NCBI GenBank assembly: GCA_019689695.1
Contig: JADGHA010000016.1
Location: 1-20,288 of the forward strand
Origin: Micromonosporaceae bacterium
GTDB taxonomy: Bacteria > Actinomycetota > Actinomycetes > Mycobacteriales > Micromonosporaceae
Direction: 5' to 3'
Length of the DNA stretch: 20,288 nucleotides
Both the position numbers and the translations under genes were made by a program. This document shows, piece after piece, positions 15,226 through 20,288 of this stretch (the stretch's first letter is position 1; each line of letters starts with the position of its first letter). Under the pieces are notes generated by a model. That model was not told the origin of the DNA. It worked only from the letters and a program-made list of their open reading frames with translations, and did no database searches.

Positions 15226-15241
15226 GGTCGCACGTGCGACC
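15226..15241. promoter_or_regulatory. Perfect 16-bp palindrome abutting the nadA start
   Basis: GGTCGCACGTGCGACC at 15226-15241 is fully self-complementary and ends at the base before the nadA ATG. It fills half of the 33-bp gap between the divergent glycerate kinase and nadA genes. Its position would let a dimeric repressor block nadA initiation. NAD synthesis genes in bacteria are often controlled by NrtR, NiaR or NadQ; I cannot match the site to any of these. Confidence 0.5.
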
Positions 15242-16402
15242 ATGGACGTCGTGACGACTGCGACGGCTCTGTTGCTGCTCGGGCAAGGTAGCGACCCGGG
15301 CAGCGAGCGCGGGGTGGAGTGCCCGGGGACGCTGCCCGCCCCCAGTGACCCGAGCCTGGTGGCGCGGGCGGCCGCGGCCAAGGCTGCGCTCGGCGACCGG
15401 CTGTTCGTGCTGGGCCACCACTACCAGCGGGACGAGGTGATCCAGTTCGCCGACGTCACCGGCGACTCGTTCAAGCTGGCCCGCCTGGCGGCGGCCCGCC
15501 CGCAGGCGGAGTACATCGTCTTCTGCGGCGTGCACTTCATGGCGGAGAGCGCGGACATCCTCACCTCGGACAGCCAGCGGGTGATCCTGCCGGACCTGGC
15601 CGCGGGCTGCTCGATGGCGGACATGGCCGCCCTGTCCCAGGTGCTCAAGGCGTGGGACCTGTTCCAGGATCTGGGCATCGCCGCGGACACGGTCCCGGTC
15701 ACCTACATGAACTCGTCGGCGGACATCAAGGCCTTCGTCGGCCGCCACGGCGGCGTGGTATGCACCTCGTCCAATGCCAAGCAGGCGCTGACCTGGGCCT
15801 TCACCCGGGGACAGCGGGTGCTGTTCCTGCCCGACCAGCACCTGGGCCGCAACACCGCCGTCCTGCAGATGGGCTACGACCTGGACGACTGCGTGCTCTA
15901 CGACCCGCACAAGCCGGATGGCGGCCTGACCCCGCAGCAGCTGCGGGACGCGAAGATGATCCTGTGGCGCGGGCACTGCTCGGTGCACGGAAGGTTCACT
16001 CTCGACTGCGTCACCGAGGTCCGCCAGCGGGTGCCCGGCGTCAACGTCCTGGTGCACCCGGAGTGCCGGCACGAGGTGGTCACCGCCGCCGACTACGTCG
16101 GCTCCACCGAGTACATCATCAAGACCCTCGAATCGGCGCCGGCCGGCTCGGCGTGGGCGGTCGGCACTGAGCTCAACCTGGTGCGCCGGCTGGCCGCGAC
16201 CCACCCGGACAAGCAGATCATGTTCCTGGACCGGACCGTCTGCTACTGCTCGACGATGAACCGGATCGACCTGCCGCACCTGGTCTGGGCGCTGGAGGAG
16301 CTGGTCGCCGGGCGGGTGGTGAACCAGATCGTGGTCGACCCGGAGACAGCGCGTTACGCGCGGGCCGCGCTCGACCAGATGCTCGCCCTGCCCTCTTCGT
16401 AG
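15242..16402 (+). CDS. nadA: Quinolinate synthase A
   Basis: A 386-residue NadA that condenses iminoaspartate with dihydroxyacetone phosphate to quinolinate, the first ring of NAD, using an oxygen-sensitive [4Fe-4S] cluster. By comparison with E. coli NadA, cluster ligands are probably Cys123 (AAGCSMAD), Cys246 (WRGHCSVH) and Cys336 (or Cys334) in TVCYCSTMN; Cys275 (HPECRHEVV) is also conserved in the longer forms such as B. subtilis. Further family motifs are GHHYQRDEVIQFAD and LPDQHLGRNTA. ATG 15242 is chosen on family length, but there is no ribosome site and GTG 15251 is also possible. nadB and nadC are not adjacent, unlike many actinobacteria with a nadABC operon. Confidence 0.96.
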   Translation: MDVVTTATALLLLGQGSDPGSERGVECPGTLPAPSDPSLVARAAAAKAALGDRLFVLGHHYQRDEVIQFADVTGDSFKLARLAAARPQAEYIVFCGVHFMAESADILTSDSQRVILPDLAAGCSMADMAALSQVLKAWDLFQDLGIAADTVPVTYMNSSADIKAFVGRHGGVVCTSSNAKQALTWAFTRGQRVLFLPDQHLGRNTAVLQMGYDLDDCVLYDPHKPDGGLTPQQLRDAKMILWRGHCSVHGRFTLDCVTEVRQRVPGVNVLVHPECRHEVVTAADYVGSTEYIIKTLESAPAGSAWAVGTELNLVRRLAATHPDKQIMFLDRTVCYCSTMNRIDLPHLVWALEELVAGRVVNQIVVDPETARYARAALDQMLALPSS

Positions 16403-16424
16403 CGTCCCGGACACCATCGGTCGA

Positions 16425-16456
16425 CGCCGCCTTATTAATGCCTTATGAGAGCGGCG
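16425..16456. repeat. AT-rich spaced direct repeat inside a GC stem
   Basis: GCCTTAT occurs at 16429-16435 and 16440-16446, one helical turn apart, in a short AT-rich patch (TTATTAATG). It is flanked by CGCCGC (16425-16430) and GCGGCG (16451-16456), which can pair with a 20-nt loop. It lies between the nadA stop and the murA promoter; it may be a weak terminator for nadA or a protein-binding site for murA. Confidence 0.3.
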
Positions 16457-16485
16457 GGTAGCCGGCGCTTTGGATCACCGAGCGC

Positions 16486-16491
16486 TATGCT
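16486..16491 (+). promoter_or_regulatory. Possible -10 element of murA
   Basis: TATGCT fits the actinobacterial TANNNT -10 pattern and would give a leader of about 50 nt to the TTG start at 16546. No clear -35 box is seen at 16-19 bp, so this is a weak call. Confidence 0.3.
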
Positions 16492-16545
16492 GCGCGGGCG
16501 GTAACGGCGCTTCCAGATGCTTCCCTCAGGAACGGAGGCTCGATC

Positions 16546-17883
16546 TTGACCGGACACGGCCTGCCTGACGACGTTCTCCTGGTGCACGGCGGCACCCCAC
16601 TGCACGGCACGATCCGGGTCAGAGGAGCCAAGAACCTCGTTTCCAAAGCGATGGTCGCAACGTTGCTGGGCGACGCGCCGAGCCGGCTGTACGACGTGCC
16701 GCACATCCGCGACGTCGAGGTGGTACGCGATCTGCTGGAGCTGCACGGGGTGCGGGTCGGCGAGGGCGCCGAGCCGAACGAGCTGGTCTTCGACCCGGCC
16801 AACGTGGAGAGCGCCAACGTCGACGAGATCAACGTGCACGCCGGCTCCAGCCGGATCCCGATCCTGTTCTGCGGGCCGCTGCTGCACCGGCTCGGCCATG
16901 CCTTCATCCCCGACCTGGGCGGCTGCCACATCGGCCCGCGGCCGATCGACTTCCACATCCAGGCGCTGCGCCAGTTCGGCGCGGTGGTGGACAAGACGCC
17001 GCAGGGCATGCACCTGACCGCGCCGAACGGCCTGCACGGCACCAAGCTGGAGCTGCCCTACCCGAGCGTCGGCGCGACGGAGCAGGTGCTGCTCACCGCG
17101 GTCCGCGCCGACGGGGTGACCGAGCTGCGCAACGCGGCCGTGGAGCCGGAGATCATCGACCTGATCTGCGTCCTGCAGAAGATGGGCGCGATCATCAAGG
17201 TGCACACCGACCGGGTGATCGAGATCGAGGGCGTGCCGCGGCTGGGCGGGTACTCGCACCGGCCGATCCCGGACCGGATCGAGGCGGCCAGCTGGGCCGC
17301 GGCCGCCCTGGCCACCGGCGGCGACGTCACCGTGCTCGGCGCCCGGCAGGTGGACATGATGACGTTCCTGAACGTGTTCCGTTCGGTCGGCGGCGAGTTC
17401 GACGTGCTCGACGGCCAGGGGATCCGGTTCTGGCACCCGGGCGGCGAGCTGCGCGCGGTGGCCCTGGAGACGGACGTGCACCCGGGGTTCATGACCGACT
17501 GGCAGCAGCCGCTGGTGGTCGCCCTCACCCAGGCCAGCGGGCTGTCCATCGTCCACGAGACGGTATACGAGCAGCGGCTGGGCTACACCCAGGCGCTCAA
17601 CCAGATGGGGGCCACGATCCAGGTGTACCGGGACTGCCTGGGCGGCACCCCGTGCCGGTTCGGCCGGCGCAACTTCATGCACTCGGCGGTGATTGCCGGG
17701 CCGAGCAAGCTGCACGCTGCCGAGCTGGTCATCCCGGACCTGCGCGCCGGGTTCAGCCACCTGATCGCGGCGCTCGCCGCCGAGGGCGCCTCCCGGGTGT
17801 ACGGGGTGAGCCTGATCAACCGCGGCTACGAGGAGTTCGAGGCGAAGCTGGCGGCGCTCGGGGCGCGCGCCGAGCGCCTGTAG
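16546..17883 (+). CDS. murA: UDP-N-acetylglucosamine 1-carboxyvinyltransferase (MurA)
   Basis: A 445-residue enolpyruvyl transferase of the EPSP synthase/MurA fold, doing the first committed step of peptidoglycan synthesis (PEP to UDP-GlcNAc) in the cytoplasm. VRGAKNLVSKAM near the N-terminus holds the conserved substrate-binding Lys29-Asn30 pair. The active-site loop GGCHIGPRPID has Cys127, the residue alkylated by fosfomycin; mycobacterial MurA has Asp here. DLGGCHIG, NAAVEPEIIDLI and RAGFSHLIAALAAEG match the actinobacterial MurA I recall from Streptomyces. The start is TTG at 16546, supported by GGAGG 7 nt upstream; no ATG or GTG fits the family N-terminus. It is monocistronic. Confidence 0.96.
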   Translation: MTGHGLPDDVLLVHGGTPLHGTIRVRGAKNLVSKAMVATLLGDAPSRLYDVPHIRDVEVVRDLLELHGVRVGEGAEPNELVFDPANVESANVDEINVHAGSSRIPILFCGPLLHRLGHAFIPDLGGCHIGPRPIDFHIQALRQFGAVVDKTPQGMHLTAPNGLHGTKLELPYPSVGATEQVLLTAVRADGVTELRNAAVEPEIIDLICVLQKMGAIIKVHTDRVIEIEGVPRLGGYSHRPIPDRIEAASWAAAALATGGDVTVLGARQVDMMTFLNVFRSVGGEFDVLDGQGIRFWHPGGELRAVALETDVHPGFMTDWQQPLVVALTQASGLSIVHETVYEQRLGYTQALNQMGATIQVYRDCLGGTPCRFGRRNFMHSAVIAGPSKLHAAELVIPDLRAGFSHLIAALAAEGASRVYGVSLINRGYEEFEAKLAALGARAERL

Positions 17884-17919
17884 CCGGGCGGGCCGGCCAC
17901 CGGCACGGCGAGAGCCCAG

Positions 17920-17950
17920 CTGACCGACCCCGCGGAGTTTTGGCTACCCT
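17920..17950 (+). promoter_or_regulatory. Promoter of the DUF3043-DUF2461 pair
   Basis: CTGACC (17920-17925), a 19-nt spacer and TACCCT (17945-17950) lie just before GTG 17957. The -10 element ends 6 nt from the start codon and there is no ribosome site, so a leaderless transcript is likely. Confidence 0.5.
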
Positions 17951-17956
17951 TCAGGC

Positions 17957-18601
17957 GTGCCATCGCTGTTTCGTCGCAGACCCGCGGACCTGGTCGAGCC
18001 GGACACCGCCAACGCCGCAACCACAGCGGCCGAGCAGACCGAGCAGACGCCGCGGGCCCGCACGAAGCGCTACACCCCCAGCAAGCGTGAGCGGGGTGTG
18101 ATCACCCCCAAGCGGTCCAGCGCGCAGCGCCGCCGGGTGCCCGAGCCGCCGCCCGCCAACCGGCGGGAGGCCGCGCGGCGGATGCGCGAGCGGCGGCGGG
18201 CGCAGCGTGCCGAGACGATGGAGGGCATGCGGCGCGGCGACGAGAGGTACCTGCTGCCCCGCGACCGCGGGCCGGAGCGGGCGCTGGTGCGCAACATCGT
18301 CGATTCCCGGCGCACCGCCGGCACCTGGTTCTTCGGCGGCGCGGTGCTGGTGCTGGTCGGGTCGTCGGTGGCCAACCCCCTGGTGCAGCTCGCCTCCAAC
18401 CTGCTGTGGCTGCTGCTCGCGCTGGCCGTGGTGATCGACGCCGTGCTGATCTCCCGGCGGATCAAGAAGCTGGTGTTCCAGCGGTTCCCCAAGACCACGC
18501 AGAAGCCCCGCTCGCTCTACGCCTACGGGATCATGCGCTCGCTCATGTTCCGCCGGATGCGGGTGCCGAAGCCACAGGTGGACATCGGCGAAACGGTATG
18601 A
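17957..18601 (+). CDS. DUF3043 membrane protein
   Basis: A 214-residue actinobacterial protein of the DUF3043 family, function unknown. The N-terminal 110 residues are polar and very Arg-rich (MPSLFRRRPADLVEP at the start, then a basic stretch NRREAARRMRERRRAQRAE). Two membrane helices lie at about 121-140 and 146-166, followed by a basic tail with KTTQKPRSLYAYGIMRS and RRMRVPKPQVDIGETV. The basic N-terminal part is expected to be cytoplasmic and could bind nucleic acid or lipid headgroups; that is inference. GTG 17957 has a -10 element 6 nt upstream. The last codons overlap the next start (ATGA), so the two are translationally coupled. Confidence 0.85.
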   Translation: MPSLFRRRPADLVEPDTANAATTAAEQTEQTPRARTKRYTPSKRERGVITPKRSSAQRRRVPEPPPANRREAARRMRERRRAQRAETMEGMRRGDERYLLPRDRGPERALVRNIVDSRRTAGTWFFGGAVLVLVGSSVANPLVQLASNLLWLLLALAVVIDAVLISRRIKKLVFQRFPKTTQKPRSLYAYGIMRSLMFRRMRVPKPQVDIGETV

Positions 18602-19242
18602 GATTCACCGGGTTCCCGGACGAGGCGTTCGCGTTCTACGAGGGCCTCGAAGCGGACAACTCAAAGACCTACTGGACCGCCCACAAGCAGGTGTACGAGG
18701 AGTGCGTGCGGGCGCCGCTGCGTGCCCTGCTGGAGGAGCTGGCCGGGGCCTACCCGGAGCCGAAGATCTTCCGGCCGTACCGGGACGTGCGCTTCTCGCC
18801 GGACAAGTCGCCGTACAAGACCCATCAGGGCGCCTTCTGCGCGGTGGCCGAAGGGGTCGGGTTCTACCTCCAGATCGACGCGGACGGTCTGTACGTGGCC
18901 GGTGGCTTCCATGCGCACACCCGGGACCAGACCGCGCGCTACCGGGCTGCGGTGGACGCCGAGGCCACCGGCGCCCAGCTTGAGAAGATCATGAAGACGC
19001 TGGCCCGGCAGGGCTTCACGCCCGGCGGCGACATGGTCAAAACCCGCCCCCGCGGCTGCCCGGCGGATCATCCGCGGCTGGAGCTGATGCGGCACGAGTC
19101 GCTGACCGCCGGCCGGCGCCACCCGCCGACCGAGGCGCTGTCCACCCGGGCCGCCCTGGATTTGGTCCGCACGGACTGGCGGCGGCTGCGCCCCCTGGTC
19201 GACTGGGTGCTGGCCAACGTCGGCGCCTTCGAGATGGTCTGA
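18598..19242 (+). CDS. DUF2461 (TIGR02453) family protein
   Basis: A 214-residue soluble protein. NSKTYWTAHKQVYEECVRAP near residue 21 and FRPYRDVRFSPDKSPYKTHQ near 58 are the signature regions of DUF2461/TIGR02453, a family found across bacteria and fungi with no settled function. There is no signal peptide or membrane segment. ATG 18598 overlaps the DUF3043 stop by 4 nt, so it is co-expressed with that membrane protein. The ribosome site would lie in the last codons of the upstream gene. No base-composition oddity. The 128 bp after it, up to the next gene, shows no clear element apart from that gene's ribosome site. Confidence 0.88.
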   Translation: MRFTGFPDEAFAFYEGLEADNSKTYWTAHKQVYEECVRAPLRALLEELAGAYPEPKIFRPYRDVRFSPDKSPYKTHQGAFCAVAEGVGFYLQIDADGLYVAGGFHAHTRDQTARYRAAVDAEATGAQLEKIMKTLARQGFTPGGDMVKTRPRGCPADHPRLELMRHESLTAGRRHPPTEALSTRAALDLVRTDWRRLRPLVDWVLANVGAFEMV

Positions 19243-19370
19243 CCTCGGGCTGCACGGATGCTTCAGAAGTGCGCGGTCCCGGCGTGCAGGCGCAGACGGC
19301 CGCCGAGTCCGCGGCAGAAAGGCCTCGTCATCAGCGCCCCGCCGCGCCCCGAGCCGACCGGAGGCGGGAC

Positions 19371-20288
19371 GTGGATGCCAGCCTGAAGGCCGACTGCGAG
19401 CGCTGTTTCGGGCTCTGCTGCGTCGCACCCGCCTTCGCCAGATCGGCCGACTTCGCCATCGACAAGCCGGCCGGGCGCGCCTGCCCCAACCTCGGCGCCG
19501 ATTTCCGCTGCGGCATCCACAGCCGCCTCAGGCAAGAGGGCTTTGCCGGGTGCGTGGCCTTCGACTGCTTCGGCGCCGGGCAGAAGGTCTCCCAGGTCAC
19601 CTTCGGCGGACGGGACTGGCGGCAGGACCCGCGGACCGCAGAGCAGATGTTCCAGGTGTTCCGCGTCATGCGCCAGCTTCACCAGCTGCTGTGGTACCTG
19701 ACTCAGGCGCTGGCCTTGCGCCCGTCGCGTCCCCTGCGCGATGCGTTGGAGGAAACCGAACGCCTCACCCGCAGCGATCCGTCCGTACTGGTGCACTGTG
19801 ACACGGCCGCCCACTGGCGCACCGTGAACGTCCTGCTGGAGCGCACCAGCGAGCTCCTCCGCGCCGCCTCGCCAGGCCCCGAGCACCGCGGCGCCGACCT
19901 CATCGGAGCCGACCTGCAGGGCGCGGACCTGCGCGGGGCCAACCTGAGAGGGTGCTACCTGATCGGGGCGAACCTTCGCGGCGCCGACCTGAGGATGGCC
20001 GACCTCATCGGAGCCGACCTGCGCGGCGCCGACCTGACCGGCGCGGACCTGACCGGGAGCCTGTTTCTCACCCAGCCGCAACTCGACGCGGCGAACGGCG
20101 ATGCGAGCACCAGGTTGCCGTCGCTGCTGTCCCGCCCGGCCCACTGGCCCGACCGGGTCCTGAATGGCCGGGCCCGCGACGGCCGGGGCACGGCAGGCCG
20201 GGTCAGGGCAGGCCGGCGAGGCGGAGCGGGGGGGGGGGTGGCCCCCCCCCCCCCCCCCCCCCCCAGGGGCGGGCCCCCCCCCCCGGCC
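19371..20288 (+). CDS. Cys-rich pentapeptide-repeat protein (3' end not in window)
   Basis: An open frame of at least 306 codons from GTG 19371, with GGAGG 6 nt upstream. Residues 9-66 hold eight cysteines: Cys9, 12, 16 and 17 (CERCFGLCC), then 38, 47, 61 and 66. This resembles the metal or Fe-S binding arrangement of YkgJ-type proteins. A helical linker (about 85-170) follows, then 12 pentapeptide repeats, mostly GADLx (174-233), which should form a right-handed beta-helix. Relatives I recall end shortly after RPAHW; here the frame continues as Arg/Gly-rich and then homopolymer-coded residues, so the true end is uncertain. A +1 frame stop at 20161-20163 would end it at about residue 263. Function unknown; some pentapeptide proteins mimic DNA and bind gyrase. 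Confidence 0.82.
   Translation, partial: MDASLKADCERCFGLCCVAPAFARSADFAIDKPAGRACPNLGADFRCGIHSRLRQEGFAGCVAFDCFGAGQKVSQVTFGGRDWRQDPRTAEQMFQVFRVMRQLHQLLWYLTQALALRPSRPLRDALEETERLTRSDPSVLVHCDTAAHWRTVNVLLERTSELLRAASPGPEHRGADLIGADLQGADLRGANLRGCYLIGANLRGADLRMADLIGADLRGADLTGADLTGSLFLTQPQLDAANGDASTRLPSLLSRPAHWPDRVLNGRARDGRGTAGRVRAGRRGGAGGGVAPPPPPPPRGGPPPPA
19890..20069 (+). repeat. Twelve tandem pentapeptide-coding 15-bp repeats
   Basis: The 15-bp units encode A(D/N)LxG-type pentapeptides in unbroken register: GADLI, GADLQ, GADLR, GANLR, GCYLI, GANLR, GADLR, MADLI, GADLR, GADLT, GADLT, GSLFL. The block CATCGGAGCCGACCTG recurs at 19901 and again near 20007, so recent internal duplication is likely. The opposite strand is also open here, but only as a mirror of the repeat. 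Confidence 0.88.
20228..20288. other. G/C homopolymer tail, probable assembly artefact at contig end
   Basis: A run of 11 G (20228-20238), then 23 C (20242-20264), then 11 C (20274-20284) with almost no other bases. Such runs are not seen elsewhere in the window and are typical of low-quality ends of draft contigs. Coding claims past about 20160 should not be trusted. Confidence 0.75.

Noticed and set aside
13179..15254. A + strand open frame of about 690 codons across the MFS and glycerate kinase genes
   Set aside because: Composition is Arg/Pro/Ala-rich with no family motif, and it overlaps two well-supported genes in other frames.
15209..16417. Upstream extension of the glycerate kinase frame through nadA to 16417
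   Set aside because: The extension is antisense to nadA and matches no family; the kinase N-terminus VRVLICPDKF begins at GTG 15208.
17892..17904. Short hairpin GCCGG-CCA-CCGGC after murA as a terminator
   Set aside because: Only 5 bp of stem with a 3-nt loop; such stems are frequent by chance at this GC content.
19890..20069. Regular repeats considered as a CRISPR array or DNA-level satellite
   Set aside because: Period is 15 bp with no spacers, and variation follows the pentapeptide code, so it is a protein-level repeat.
19263..20144. Long open frame on the - strand (293 codons) with repeated VGAAQVGSDEVG-type units
   Set aside because: It is the mirror of the pentapeptide repeats. The + strand frame has a ribosome site, the family Cys motif and regular GADLx repeats, and antisense open frames are common in high-GC DNA.

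Overview
The window is very GC-rich (third codon positions almost all G or C), with many GTG starts and one TTG start, actinobacterial-type CtaC/CtaF, AdoK, MurA, DUF3043 and long NadA proteins. This points to a high-GC actinomycete. Micromonosporaceae (Micromonospora or Actinoplanes relatives) is my best guess, but it is inference and not proven here. The right edge looks like the end of a draft contig, because it finishes in long G and C homopolymers.

Layout. 1-3003: the tail of an unknown + strand gene converges on the cytochrome c oxidase genes ctaC-ctaF (- strand). Diverging from ctaC is a two-gene sulfur-transfer unit, a cysteine desulfurase-like enzyme overlapping a TusA-like sulfur carrier. 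3121-5976: a large secreted subtilase-fold peptidase with a P domain, in which the His-Gly-Thr motif reads Glu-Gly-Thr. 5988-6084: a strong double palindrome between convergent genes. 6115-10456: a tightly overlapping four-gene CUT1-type carbohydrate ABC transporter operon on the - strand, with a CRP/GlxR-like palindrome upstream. 10598-12038: adenosine kinase (adoK), with its own hairpin terminator, and an A-type Fe-S carrier (erpA-like). 12062-14079: a MarR regulator diverging from a DHA2-type MFS exporter across an AT-rich control region. 14090-16402: a glycerate kinase diverging from quinolinate synthase (nadA) across 33 bp that hold a perfect 16-bp palindrome. 16546-20288: MurA, a DUF3043 membrane protein overlapping a DUF2461 protein, and a Cys-rich pentapeptide-repeat protein that runs off the window.

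How it fits together. Much of the window is conserved housekeeping: respiration, Fe-S and sulfur delivery, NAD synthesis, purine salvage and peptidoglycan synthesis. From memory, the order ctaF-ctaC-adoK-erpA-glycerate kinase matches Mycobacterium tuberculosis Rv2199c-Rv2205c. Relative to that order, the desulfurase/TusA pair, peptidase, sugar transporter and MarR/MFS pair are interruptions. I saw no tRNA, rRNA, CRISPR array, insertion sequence or integrase. I do not see a clearly new multi-gene system. The best leads are the Asp/Glu/Ser peptidase, the loop-deleted desulfurase with TusA, the palindrome abutting nadA, a repeated leaderless-promoter layout, and the fusion of a Cys cluster to pentapeptide repeats.
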